A stretch of DNA of 64,000 nt from Sphingomonas phyllosphaerae FA2 (lineage in GTDB: Bacteria > Pseudomonadota > Alphaproteobacteria > Sphingomonadales > Sphingomonadaceae): positions 2,035,676 to 2,099,675 of the forward strand of contig NZ_KE386571.1 of the NCBI RefSeq assembly GCF_000427645.1. Reading direction: 5' to 3'. The notes beneath the pieces were generated by a model. The model worked only from the letters and a program-made list of their open reading frames with translations. It searched no databases and was not told where the DNA came from. Both the position numbers and the translations under genes were made by a program. Below, in pieces: positions 1 through 8,682 of this stretch. Every line of letters begins with the position of its first letter. The stretch's first letter is position 1.

Positions 1-144
1 CACGACACCGTCGTCGGCGCGGGGGCCGAGGGGCTGATCGCGCTGGGCATCGGTGCGACCCCGCTCGACGCGGTCGCACCCGACTGGCTGGTGCGGTACC
101 GCAAGGCGGGCCGCTTCGGCATGATCGAACGCGCGGCGGGCTGA
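1..144 (+). CDS. C-terminal fragment, probable NAD(P)-binding NDUFA9-like protein
   Basis: An open frame runs from the window edge to a TGA at 142-144 and encodes the last 47 residues of a protein (ends ...GRFGMIERAAG). The fragment carries no diagnostic motif. I infer an SDR-type complex I NDUFA9-like protein only because that gene commonly precedes uppP in sphingomonads and the short tail would fit. It lies 35 bases upstream of uppP on the same strand and is probably co-transcribed. Family assignment is weak; that it is coding is likely. Confidence 0.5.
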   Translation, partial: HDTVVGAGAEGLIALGIGATPLDAVAPDWLVRYRKAGRFGMIERAAG

Positions 145-179
145 CGCCTGCCGCGGCCATCCACTAGCGGGGACCGCGC

Positions 180-989
180 GTGAACGACCTTTTGACCATC
201 ATCCTCCTCGGCATCGTCGAGGGGGTTACCGAATTCCTGCCGGTCTCCTCGACGGGCCATCTCGTGCTCGCCGGTGCATTGCTCGGGCTGTCCGAAGGCG
301 ATGCTACGTTCGACATCGTGATCCAGCTCGGCGCGATCCTCGCGGTCGTCGTGCTGTTCTGGCAGCGTTTCCTGCGCGTCGGCACCGGGCTGCTGCGGCG
401 CGATCCCTCGGCGATCCAGTTCACGCGCAACGTGCTGCTCGGCTTCTTGCCCTCGGCGGTGGTCGGGGCAGTGGCCTATTCGGCAATCCGCGCGGTACTG
501 GAGGCGCCGGGCACCGGGCCGTTCGTCGTCGCGGTCGCGCTGATCGTCGGCGGCGTCGCGATCCTGTTCATCGAGCGGGTTGCGCCACGTGCGATCGGCG
601 GTTCGGTCGAGACGATGTCATGGAAGACCGCGCTGTCGATCGGCGTGGTGCAATGCCTGTCGATGATCCCGGGCGTCAGCCGCTCGGGTGCGACCATCAT
701 GGGCGCGCGTGCGATGGGGGTGGATCAGGAGACGGCCGCCGAATTCAGCTTCTTCCTCGCGATCCCGACGATGATGGGCGCGACGACCCTGGCCTTGTGG
801 AAGAGCCGGCACGAGCTGGGCGACGCGCATCTGTCGGCGATCGCGATCGGCTTCGTGGTGTCGTTCGTCGTCGCGATGGTTGTGATCCGCTGGTTCATGG
901 CGATCGTCACCAAACACGGCTTCGCGCCGTTCGCCTGGTATCGAATCATCGTCGGCGTGGCCGCGCTCGCTGCTTTGGCGATGCGGTAA
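180..989 (+). CDS. uppP: Undecaprenyl-diphosphate phosphatase (BacA/UppP family)
   Basis: Integral membrane enzyme that dephosphorylates undecaprenyl diphosphate so the lipid carrier can return to peptidoglycan and O-antigen synthesis. The 269 residues match the usual family length of about 265-275. Both family signatures are present: the EGVTEFLPVSSTGH segment at residues 14-27 with its glutamates and serines, and PGVSRSGAT at 164-172. Hydrophobic stretches fill most of the rest, consistent with about eight membrane segments. The start is a GTG at 180, the only one that keeps the complete first signature. It probably forms one transcript with the upstream partial gene. Confidence 0.96.
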   Translation: MNDLLTIILLGIVEGVTEFLPVSSTGHLVLAGALLGLSEGDATFDIVIQLGAILAVVVLFWQRFLRVGTGLLRRDPSAIQFTRNVLLGFLPSAVVGAVAYSAIRAVLEAPGTGPFVVAVALIVGGVAILFIERVAPRAIGGSVETMSWKTALSIGVVQCLSMIPGVSRSGATIMGARAMGVDQETAAEFSFFLAIPTMMGATTLALWKSRHELGDAHLSAIAIGFVVSFVVAMVVIRWFMAIVTKHGFAPFAWYRIIVGVAALAALAMR

Positions 990-1063
990 GCATCAAAGCG
1001 GACCTTTATTCTCGACCTTCTTGCAAACTGGTCGCAGCTACTAGCAAGAACTGACGGTTTTTA

Positions 1064-1112
1064 GGGCAGCATTGCTGCCACAGATGCGGAATCGGGCGTG
1101 ACAGCGCCCGAT
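1064..1112 (+). promoter_or_regulatory. Two leader hairpins upstream of gltD
   Basis: Two perfect small inverted repeats lie in the 155-bp gap before gltD. The first is GGCAGC-ATT-GCTGCC at 1064-1078. The second has 8-bp arms, ATCGGGCG and CGCCCGAT, at 1091-1112. Neither is followed by a T run. They may be the uppP terminator region or a gltD leader structure; the function is inferred. A clear GGAGGA Shine-Dalgarno at 1135-1140 follows. Confidence 0.4.
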
Positions 1113-1144
1113 CCTTGTGAGAGGTCGGCAATCGGAGGACACCG

Positions 1145-2584
1145 ATGGCCGACATGCTCAAGTTCGTTGAACGCCCGCAATCCTATCCGGCAAAGCGCGC
1201 CGCCGATGCGCGTGCCGAGGATTTTCGCGAGATCGCCGAACGCTACGCCACCCCCGCTGCGGAGGATCAGGCCGGGCGCTGCTCGCAATGCGGCGTGCCC
1301 TATTGCTCGGTGCACTGCCCGCTCCATAACCACATTCCCGACTGGCTGCGGCTGACCGCCGAGGGCCGGCTGCGCGAAGCCTATGAGCTGAGCAATGCCA
1401 CCTCGACCATGCCCGAGATCTGCGGCCGCATCTGCCCGCAGGACCGCTTGTGCGAGGGCAATTGCGTCATCGAGTTCAGCGGCCACGGCGCGGTGACGAT
1501 CGGCTCGGTCGAGAAGTTCATCACCGACACCGCCTGGGAAGAAGGCTGGGTCGAGCCGCTCGTCCCCGGCCCGGCGCGCGGGCAGTCGGTCGGCGTGATC
1601 GGCGCAGGGCCGGCGGGGCTGAGCGCTGCCGAATATCTGCGCGGTCATGGCTATGAAGTGCACGTCTACGACCGCCACGATCGCGCCGGCGGGCTGCTGA
1701 CCTATGGCATCCCCGGCTTCAAGCTGGAGAAGCCGGTGGTGATGCGCCGCGTCGAGCGGCTCAAGGCCGGCGGGATCGTCTTCCACGAAGGCTTCGAGGT
1801 CGGCCGCGACACGACGCTCGACGAGCTGCGCGCGCGCCACGACGCGCTGCTGATCGCGACCGGCGTCTACAAGGCGCGCGCGATCGACGTGTCGGGCAAC
1901 GACCTGAACGGCGTCGTCGCCGCGCTCGACTATCTCACCGCGTCGAACCGCAAGAGCTTCGGCGACGCGGTCCCCGAGTTCGAGGATGGCCGGCTCAACG
2001 CCGCGGGCAAGAACGTCGTCGTGATCGGCGGCGGCGACACCGCGATGGACTGCGTCCGCACCGCGATCCGCCAGGGCGCGACGAGCGTGAAGTGCCTCTA
2101 TCGCCGCGACCGCGCCAACATGCCGGGCTCGCAGCGCGAAGTCGCCAACGCCGAGGAGGAAGGCGTCGAGTTCGTTTGGCTCTCCGCGCCGGCGGGTTTC
2201 TCCGGAGAGGACGGCAAGGCGACGACGGTCCGCGCCAACCGGATGCGGCTCGGCGCGCCGGACGCCAGCGGCCGCCGCGCGCCCGAGGTCGATCCCGGCG
2301 CGGCGGAGGACATGCCCGCCGACCTGGTCATCAAGGCGCTCGGCTTCGATGCCGAGGAACTGCCGAAGCTGTGGGGCGCGCCCGAACTGGGCGTGACGCG
2401 CTGGGGCACGGTGCTGGTCGACAGCAAGACGCTGATGACCAGCCTCGACGGCGTGTTCGCGGCGGGCGACATCGTTCGCGGCGCCTCGCTGGTCGTCTGG
2501 GCGATCCGCGACGGCCGCGATGTCGCGGCGACGATGCACAAATATCTTAAGGCGAAGGCCAAGGAAGCGAAGGTGGCGGCATGA
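1145..2584 (+). CDS. gltD: Glutamate synthase (NADPH) small subunit
   Basis: Beta subunit of GOGAT. It passes electrons from NADPH through FAD and Fe-S clusters to GltB, which makes two glutamates from glutamine and 2-oxoglutarate. The 479 residues fit the family. The N-terminal cysteine groups for Fe-S clusters are intact (Cys46, 49, 54, 58 and Cys93, 97, 103, 107). The FAD-binding GAGPAG is at 153-158 and the second dinucleotide motif GGGDTA at 295-300. The ATG follows a GGAGGA Shine-Dalgarno. It overlaps the next gene by ATGA at 2581-2584, so translation is probably coupled in a gltD-DUF2059-gltB operon. Confidence 0.97.
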   Translation: MADMLKFVERPQSYPAKRAADARAEDFREIAERYATPAAEDQAGRCSQCGVPYCSVHCPLHNHIPDWLRLTAEGRLREAYELSNATSTMPEICGRICPQDRLCEGNCVIEFSGHGAVTIGSVEKFITDTAWEEGWVEPLVPGPARGQSVGVIGAGPAGLSAAEYLRGHGYEVHVYDRHDRAGGLLTYGIPGFKLEKPVVMRRVERLKAGGIVFHEGFEVGRDTTLDELRARHDALLIATGVYKARAIDVSGNDLNGVVAALDYLTASNRKSFGDAVPEFEDGRLNAAGKNVVVIGGGDTAMDCVRTAIRQGATSVKCLYRRDRANMPGSQREVANAEEEGVEFVWLSAPAGFSGEDGKATTVRANRMRLGAPDASGRRAPEVDPGAAEDMPADLVIKALGFDAEELPKLWGAPELGVTRWGTVLVDSKTLMTSLDGVFAAGDIVRGASLVVWAIRDGRDVAATMHKYLKAKAKEAKVAA

Positions 2585-3174
2585 AGATTTTTGCTCTCTC
2601 CGCAGCATTGATGCTGGCGCCGATCACGGCCGCCGCGCAGACGACCGCTGCCGCTTCGCCAGCGTCCGCCCCTGCGGCTGCCCCCGATCCGGCTCGCCTC
2701 TCCGCGGCCACCCGGCTGATGGACACGCTGATGCCGCCCGCATCTCGTGCGCAGATGATGGACCAGATGATGGGTCCGATGCTCGCCAATCTACGGCAGG
2801 GCATGACACAGAACCCGCAATTCGCGGCGGAGATGGCCAAGAACCCGAAGGTGAAGGCCGCGTTCGACCGCTTCATGGATTCGCAGTTCCGTCGCAGCAT
2901 GGACATGGTCCGCACGTCCTTGCCCGGCATGTTCGACGCCATGGCACGCGCCTATGCGCGACGCTTCGACGTCGCGCAGTTGGAAGAACTGCAACGGTTC
3001 TTCGCCACCCCGACAGGGCAGGCCTATATGCAGGCGGCGATGACGATCATGTCCGATCCCGACGTCGCCGCCGTACAGCGCAACATGATGGTCGAGGCGA
3101 TGAGCCGCGTGCAGGCCGACACTGCCGCGTTCGCCAAGGAAGTCGCTGCGATCCAGCAGAGCGAGAAGAAGTGA
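2581..3174 (+). CDS. Exported DUF2059-domain protein between gltD and gltB
   Basis: The protein has 197 residues with a cleavable signal peptide (hydrophobic core FALSAALMLAPITA, likely cut after AAA-Q near residue 20) and an alanine/proline-rich linker. A mainly helical DUF2059-like domain follows, with the family pattern of an F-x-TPTGQAYMQ segment near residues 140-150. The molecular function of DUF2059 proteins is unknown. The gene overlaps gltD (ATGA) and gltB (shares one base in TGATG at 3172-3176), so it is translated within the GOGAT operon although the product should leave the cytoplasm. No catalytic motif is evident. Confidence 0.85.
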   Translation: MKIFALSAALMLAPITAAAQTTAAASPASAPAAAPDPARLSAATRLMDTLMPPASRAQMMDQMMGPMLANLRQGMTQNPQFAAEMAKNPKVKAAFDRFMDSQFRRSMDMVRTSLPGMFDAMARAYARRFDVAQLEELQRFFATPTGQAYMQAAMTIMSDPDVAAVQRNMMVEAMSRVQADTAAFAKEVAAIQQSEKK

Positions 3175-6100
3175 TGACCGACACCCTCGACGCCCGCCGC
3201 GCCTATCTCGCCGAACACGGCATGTACCGCCCCGAGTTCGAGGGCGACGCTTGCGGTGTCGGCCTTGTCGCCGCGACCGACGGCAAGCCGTCGCGCCGCG
3301 TCGTCCAGTCGGCGATCGACGCGCTCAAGGCGGTGTGGCACCGCGGTGCGGTCGATGCCGATGGCAAGACCGGTGACGGCGCGGGCATCCACGTCGACCT
3401 GCCCGTGCGCTTCTTCGACGATTGCGTCGCGGCCAGCGGGCACAAGGCGATGCCGAACCGGCTCGCGGTCGGCATGGTGTTCCTGCCGCGCACCGATCTG
3501 TCGGCGCAGGAGACGTGCCGCACGATCGTCGAATCCGAAGTGATCGGCGCGGGCTACACCATCTATGGCTGGCGACAGGTGCCGGTCGACGTCTCGGTGA
3601 TCGGGATGAAGGCGCAGTCGACGCGTCCCGAGATCGAGCAGATCATGATCGCCGGCCCGCTGCCCGGCGACGTGTCGGCGGAGGAGTTCGAGAAGAACCT
3701 CTATCTCGTCCGTCGCCGGATCGAAAAGCGCGTGATCGCCGCGCAGATCCAGGGCTTCTACGTCTGCTCGCTGTCGTGCCGCTCGATCATCTACAAGGGG
3801 CTGTTCCTCGCCGAGAGCCTGTCGGTCTTCTACCCGGACCTGACCGATGCGCGCTTCGAAAGCCGCGTCGCGATCTTCCACCAGCGGTATTCGACCAACA
3901 CCTTCCCGCAATGGTGGCTGGCGCAGCCGTTCCGCTGCCTCGCGCACAATGGCGAGATCAACACGATCCGCGGCAACAAGAACTGGATGCTCAGCCATGA
4001 AATCCGCATGGCGTCGATCGCGTTCGGCGAACATTCGGAGGATATCAAGCCGGTGATCCCGGCCGGCGCGTCCGACACCGCCGCGCTCGACGCGACGTTC
4101 GAGGCGATCTGCCGATCGGGTCGCGACGCGCCGACCGCCAAGCTGATGCTGGTGCCCGAGGCGTGGCAGAAGAGCACCGACACGCCCGAAAGCCATGCGG
4201 CGATGTACAATTATCTCGCCTCGGTCATGGAGCCGTGGGACGGGCCGGCCGCGCTGGCGATGACCGACGGGCGCTGGGCGGTCGGCGGAGTCGACCGCAA
4301 CGCGCTGCGTCCGCTGCGCTACACGCAGACCGCCGACGGACTGCTGATCGTCGGGTCGGAAGCCGGGATGGTCGTGGTGCCGGAAAGCACCGTGCTCGCC
4401 AAGGGCCGGCTCGGGCCGGGGCAGATGATCGCGGTCGACCTTCAGGAAGGGCGCGTGCTGCTCGACCGTGAGGTCAAGGACCGGATCGCCGCCGAACAGG
4501 ATTATGCCGCGATGATCGGCGAATTCTCGACGATGGCCGATCTGCCCCCGGCCCCCGCCGACAGCGTCACGCGCTTCGATCGCGCCGATCTGGCGCGGCG
4601 GCAGGTCGCGGCCGGGCAGACGATCGAGGACATGGAGCTGATCCTGTCGCCGATGGTCGAGACCGGCAAGGAAGCGATCGGCTCGATGGGCGACGATACG
4701 CCGCTGGCGGTCATCTCCGATAAGCCGCGCCTCATCAGCCAGTTCTTCCGGCAGAATTTCGCGCAGGTCACCAACCCGCCGATCGATCCCTTGCGCGAGC
4801 GCTACGTGATGTCGCTCAAGACGCGCTTCGGCAATCTCGCCAACATCCTCGATACCGAGGACCGGCGCGAGCGCGTGCTGGTGCTCGACAGCCCGGTGCT
4901 GACCTCGACCGACTGGGCGCGACTGAAGGCTTATTTCGGCAACGCCGCGGCAGACATCGACTGCACCTTCGAGGCCGGGGGCGGTGCGGAGCGGCTGCGC
5001 GCCGCGATCCAGCGCATTCGCAACCAGGCCGAACAGGCGGTGCGCGAGGGCAAGAGCGAGCTGTTCCTCACCGACGAGCGGATCGACGAGGATCGCGTCG
5101 CGATCCCCGGCGTGCTCGCGGCCGCGGCGGTGCACACGCATCTCGTTCGCCGAGGCTTGCGTTCCTATGCCTCGATCAACGTCCGGGCGGCGGAATGCCT
5201 CGACACGCATTATTATGCGGTGCTGATCGGCGTCGGCGCGACGACGGTGAACGCCTATCTGGCCGAGGCGGCGATCGCCGACCGCCATGCGCGCGGGCTG
5301 TTCGGCAACCTCTCGATGGAAGAATGCACCGCGCGCCACAAGAAGGCGATCGAGGAAGGGCTGCTCAAGATCCTGTCGAAGATGGGCATCGCGGTCATCT
5401 CCTCGTACCGCGGCGGCTATAATTTCGAGGCGGTGGGCTTGAGCCGCGCCCTGGTCAACGACCTGTTCCCCGGCATGCCCGCCAAGATCAGCGGCGAGGG
5501 CTATGCCTCGCTGCACGTCAACGCGACCGACCGGCACGAGGCGGCGTTCGATCAGGCGGTGGCGACGCTGCCGATCGGCGGCTTCTATCGCCAGCGCCAT
5601 ACCGGCGAGGCGCATGCCTATTCCGCGCAGCTGATGCACCTGCTGCAGACCGCGGTGTCGACCGACAGCTATTCCAGCTATCTGCAATTCTCGCGCGGGG
5701 TGTCGGACCTGCCGCCGATCTATCTGCGCGACCTGCTCCAGTTCAACTTCCCGAACGAGGGCGTGCCGGTCGATCAGGTCGAGGCGATCACCGAAATCCG
5801 CAAGCGCTTCGTGACGCCGGGCATGTCGCTCGGCGCGCTGTCGCCCGAGGCGCATGAGACGCTGGCGATCGCGATGAACCGGATTGGCGCGAAGGCGGTG
5901 TCGGGCGAAGGCGGCGAGGACAAGATCCGCTACACGCCCTATGACAATGGCGACAACGCCAATTCGGTCATCAAGCAGGTCGCGTCGGGGCGCTTCGGCG
6001 TCACCGCCGAATATCTCAACGCCTGCGAGGAGATCGAGATCAAGGTCGCGCAGGGCGCCAAGCCCGGCGAGGGCGGGCAGTTGCCCGGCTTCAAGGTCAC

Positions 6101-7697
6101 CGAGTTCATCGCCAAGCTGCGCCATGCGACACCGGGCGTGACGCTCATCAGCCCGCCGCCGCACCACGACATCTATTCGATCGAGGATCTCGCGCAGCTC
6201 ATCTACGACCTGAAGCAGATCAACCCGCGCGCGCGCGTGTGCGTCAAGCTGGTGTCGTCGGCCGGGATCGGCACCGTCGCGGCCGGCGTGGCGAAAGCGC
6301 ATGCCGACGTGATCCTCGTCTCCGGCCATGTCGGCGGCACCGGCGCGAGCCCGCAGACGTCGATCAAATATGCCGGCACCCCGTGGGAAATGGGGCTGTC
6401 CGAGGTCAACCAGGTGCTGACGCTCAACGGCCTGCGCGGGCGGATCAAGCTGCGCGCCGACGGCGGGCTCAAGACCGGGCGCGACATCGTCATCGCCGCG
6501 ATCCTCGGCGCGGAAGAGTTCGGGATCGGCACGCTCAGCCTCGTGGCGATGGGCTGCATCATGGTGCGGCAGTGCCACAGCAACACCTGCCCGGTCGGCG
6601 TCTGCACGCAGGACGAGGCGTTGCGCGGCAAGTTCGTCGGCACGCCCGAGAAGGTCATCAACCTGATGACCTTCATCGCCGAGGAGGTCCGCGACATCCT
6701 CGCGCGGCTCGGCGTCCGCAGCCTCGACGAGATCATCGGCCGCACCGAATTGCTGCGTCAGGTCAGCCGCGGCGCCGAGCATCTCGACGACCTCGACCTC
6801 AATCCGATCCTTGCCAAGGTCGACGCGACCGATGCCGAGCGCCGCTTCAGCCTGTCGACGTTCCGCAACGACGTCCCCGACAGCCTCGACGCGCAGATCA
6901 TCAAGGATGCGGCGGCGGTCTTCTCGCGCGGCGAGAAGATGCAGCTCACTTACTCCGTGCGCAATACGCACCGCGCGGTCGGTACGCGGCTGTCGAGCGA
7001 GATCACGCGCACCTTCGGCATGTCGAAGCTCGCCGAAAACCATGTCACGATCCGGCTGCGTGGCTCGGCGGGACAATCGCTGGGCGCGTTCCTGTGCAGC
7101 GGCGTGACGCTGGAGGTATTCGGCGACGCCAACGATTATGTCGGCAAGGGGCTGTCGGGCGGCAAGATCGTCGTCCGCCCGGCGGTGTCGTCGCCGCTGC
7201 GCAGTCAGGAGAACACCATCCTCGGCAACACCGTCCTGTACGGCGCGACCAGCGGCAAATTGTTCGCGGCAGGTCAGGCCGGCGAGCGCTTCGCGGTCCG
7301 CAACTCGGGCGCGATTGTGGTGGTCGAGGGCTGCGGCGCGAACGGCTGCGAGTACATGACCGGCGGCACCGCGGTGGTGCTGGGCGAGGTCGGCGCGAAC
7401 TTCGGCGCGGGGATGACCGGCGGCATGGCGTTCGTCTACGACCCCACCGGCAGCTTCGCACGCCGCGCCAACCCCGAGAACATCGTGTGGCAGCGCGTCG
7501 CCGCCGCACATTGGGAGGAAGTGCTCCGCGCGTTGGTCGCCGAACATGCCGACGTGACCGACAGCCGTTGGTCGCGCGGGTTGCTCGACGACTGGGACCG
7601 CGCCTTGGGCTCGTTCTGGCAGGTGATCCCGCGCGAGATGCTCACCCGCCTCAGCCACCCGCTCGACGACGCCGAGACGCTGGAGGCGGCGGAATAA
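3174..7697 (+). CDS. gltB: Glutamate synthase (NADPH) large subunit
   Basis: Alpha subunit of GOGAT, 1507 residues from the ATG at 3174, the normal length. The open frame continues upstream to 2520, but that part is out of frame with gltD and is not coding. Cys27 in GDACGVG is the expected Ntn-amidotransferase nucleophile, exposed after removal of a 26-residue propeptide. The central and synthase (FMN) domains follow, with the 3Fe-4S cysteines in the MGC...QC...TC pattern at 1128, 1134 and 1139. The C-terminal glycine-rich beta-helix (repeated G-GG/GAN motifs, about 1250-1450) is intact. The start overlaps the DUF2059 stop, which implies coupled translation with gltD. Confidence 0.97.
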   Translation: MTDTLDARRAYLAEHGMYRPEFEGDACGVGLVAATDGKPSRRVVQSAIDALKAVWHRGAVDADGKTGDGAGIHVDLPVRFFDDCVAASGHKAMPNRLAVGMVFLPRTDLSAQETCRTIVESEVIGAGYTIYGWRQVPVDVSVIGMKAQSTRPEIEQIMIAGPLPGDVSAEEFEKNLYLVRRRIEKRVIAAQIQGFYVCSLSCRSIIYKGLFLAESLSVFYPDLTDARFESRVAIFHQRYSTNTFPQWWLAQPFRCLAHNGEINTIRGNKNWMLSHEIRMASIAFGEHSEDIKPVIPAGASDTAALDATFEAICRSGRDAPTAKLMLVPEAWQKSTDTPESHAAMYNYLASVMEPWDGPAALAMTDGRWAVGGVDRNALRPLRYTQTADGLLIVGSEAGMVVVPESTVLAKGRLGPGQMIAVDLQEGRVLLDREVKDRIAAEQDYAAMIGEFSTMADLPPAPADSVTRFDRADLARRQVAAGQTIEDMELILSPMVETGKEAIGSMGDDTPLAVISDKPRLISQFFRQNFAQVTNPPIDPLRERYVMSLKTRFGNLANILDTEDRRERVLVLDSPVLTSTDWARLKAYFGNAAADIDCTFEAGGGAERLRAAIQRIRNQAEQAVREGKSELFLTDERIDEDRVAIPGVLAAAAVHTHLVRRGLRSYASINVRAAECLDTHYYAVLIGVGATTVNAYLAEAAIADRHARGLFGNLSMEECTARHKKAIEEGLLKILSKMGIAVISSYRGGYNFEAVGLSRALVNDLFPGMPAKISGEGYASLHVNATDRHEAAFDQAVATLPIGGFYRQRHTGEAHAYSAQLMHLLQTAVSTDSYSSYLQFSRGVSDLPPIYLRDLLQFNFPNEGVPVDQVEAITEIRKRFVTPGMSLGALSPEAHETLAIAMNRIGAKAVSGEGGEDKIRYTPYDNGDNANSVIKQVASGRFGVTAEYLNACEEIEIKVAQGAKPGEGGQLPGFKVTEFIAKLRHATPGVTLISPPPHHDIYSIEDLAQLIYDLKQINPRARVCVKLVSSAGIGTVAAGVAKAHADVILVSGHVGGTGASPQTSIKYAGTPWEMGLSEVNQVLTLNGLRGRIKLRADGGLKTGRDIVIAAILGAEEFGIGTLSLVAMGCIMVRQCHSNTCPVGVCTQDEALRGKFVGTPEKVINLMTFIAEEVRDILARLGVRSLDEIIGRTELLRQVSRGAEHLDDLDLNPILAKVDATDAERRFSLSTFRNDVPDSLDAQIIKDAAAVFSRGEKMQLTYSVRNTHRAVGTRLSSEITRTFGMSKLAENHVTIRLRGSAGQSLGAFLCSGVTLEVFGDANDYVGKGLSGGKIVVRPAVSSPLRSQENTILGNTVLYGATSGKLFAAGQAGERFAVRNSGAIVVVEGCGANGCEYMTGGTAVVLGEVGANFGAGMTGGMAFVYDPTGSFARRANPENIVWQRVAAAHWEEVLRALVAEHADVTDSRWSRGLLDDWDRALGSFWQVIPREMLTRLSHPLDDAETLEAAE

Positions 7698-7706
7698 CTC
7701 CCTTTA

Positions 7707-7783
7707 CGTCATTGCGAGCGCAGCGAAGCAATCCAGAGCCGGACCAGGACGCCCTGGATTGCTTCGCTAAGCTCGCAATGACG
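7707..7783. repeat. Palindromic repeat, family A, copy 1
   Basis: Imperfect palindrome of about 77 bp. The outer arms are CGTCATTGCGAGCG and its complement, and the inner arms GCGAAGCAATCCAG and CTGGATTGCTTCGC flank a short variable centre. It lies between convergent gltB and the YdjM-like gene, where the hairpin could also act as a bidirectional terminator. The stop codon of the YdjM-like gene lies inside it (7767-7769). Confidence 0.9.
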
Positions 7784-8279
7784 TGCGACGCGCGCGCCAC
7801 CGCCACGCCAACCACACCGCCCCCGCGGCGAGCGCCAGCACCGGCCAGCCGCCATCGGTGCGCCACAGATACCCCGCGCCCGCCACGACCACAGCGAGCG
7901 TCAGCAACCCCGCCATCACCGGCGCATGCAGCCGCCGCGCCAGCCACGCCGCCAAGGCCAGCGCCGCCAGCGCGTTGAGCGCGAGCCACGCATAGGACGC
8001 CCCCGCCGACAGCGCGCCGACCAGCGGCAGCTTGACCGTCGCATAACCGATCATCCGGTTCGGAAACGTATCGGCGGCAAGGTGCAGCCCGGTCCCCGCC
8101 CCGACCCCGCACGCCGCCGGATACCACCGCCGCCGCGCAAGCAGCGCGCAGGCCGGCACGATGCTGTGCGTCAGCGCGCTGCGATGCCCGAGCCAAAGCC
8201 GCAGGTCGAGGTCGGGCAAAGTCAGCCCGACCAGAAAGGCGACGAAGGTGACGAGCGCGGCGATCAAGGCAGGCGGCAT
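7767..8279 (-). CDS. YdjM-like membrane-bound metal-dependent hydrolase
   Basis: The protein has 170 residues with four to five hydrophobic segments. The N-terminal half contains DLDLRLWLGHRSALTHS (about residues 22-38) and the motif HLAADTFPN (about 66-74). This spacing of Asp and His residues is typical of the YdjM/LexA-regulated DUF457-type membrane hydrolases. The physiological substrate is unknown. The last residues (TSLRA) and the TAG stop are encoded by family A repeat copy 1, so the native C-terminus has been replaced or extended by the repeat. Confidence 0.75.
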   Translation of the reverse strand: MPPALIAALVTFVAFLVGLTLPDLDLRLWLGHRSALTHSIVPACALLARRRWYPAACGVGAGTGLHLAADTFPNRMIGYATVKLPLVGALSAGASYAWLALNALAALALAAWLARRLHAPVMAGLLTLAVVVAGAGYLWRTDGGWPVLALAAGAVWLAWRWRARRTSLRA

Positions 8280-8352
8280 GTCGGCTCAGGTGGCACGCGC
8301 GGCGGATCGCGTCCACGGGGACCGGCGAGCGAGTGCCCCGCTCCGCCTCAAC

Positions 8353-8438
8353 CGTCGCCCCGGACTTGATCCGGGGCCCCGCTTTTACCCTGCCCCGCCG
8401 AAGAAGAAGCGGGATCCCGGATCAGGTCCGGGATGACG
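8353..8438. repeat. Palindromic repeat, family B, copy 1
   Basis: Inverted repeat of about 86 bp. The arms read CGTCGCCCCGGACTTGATCC and GGATCAGGTCCGGGATGACG, with inner arms ending in GGGGCCCCGCTT and AAGCGGGATCCCGG. It is one of three repeats filling the gap 8280-8665, which holds no gene. Confidence 0.88.
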
Positions 8439-8485
8439 AGCAAATTAGTTCTAGATCATGATGACGCAACGTCGAACATATCGTT

Positions 8486-8562
8486 CGTCATTGCGAGCGC
8501 AGCGAAGCAATCCAGTGCCGGATCAGGACGCCCTGGATTGCTTCGCTGCGCTCGCAATGCCG
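8486..8562. repeat. Palindromic repeat, family A, copy 2
   Basis: Same outer and inner arms as copy 1, with the right end reading CGCAATGCCG instead of CGCAATGACG. It lies between two family B copies. Confidence 0.88.
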
Positions 8563-8597
8563 GTGCGATGCCGGAAGCCCATTCCCCTGCCCCCAGC

Positions 8598-8682
8598 CGT
8601 CGCCCCGGACTTGATCCGGGGCCCCGCTTCTTCTCGCTCCACCAAAGAAGAAGCGGGATCCCGGATCAAGTCCGGGATGACG
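8598..8682. repeat. Palindromic repeat, family B, copy 2
   Basis: Arms CGTCGCCCCGGACTTGATCC and GGATCAAGTCCGGGATGACG around a short A/C-rich loop. The right arm contains the stop codon of mmsB (8666-8668) and encodes its last residues. Confidence 0.9.

Noticed and set aside
1061..2608. 515-codon frame on the minus strand opposite gltD
   Set aside because: Antisense shadow of gltD with low-complexity Arg/Ala sequence and no motif.
2520..3173. Upstream extension of the gltB frame
   Set aside because: It overlaps gltD and the DUF2059 gene in another frame, lacks GltB homology and has poor composition. The ATG at 3174 gives normal length and positions the Cys27 nucleophile.
3024..7658. Open frame of 1544 codons on the minus strand opposite gltB
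   Set aside because: Typical GC-rich antisense shadow: composition is Arg/Ala/Asp/His biased, no domain is recognisable, and the plus strand encodes a full GltB.
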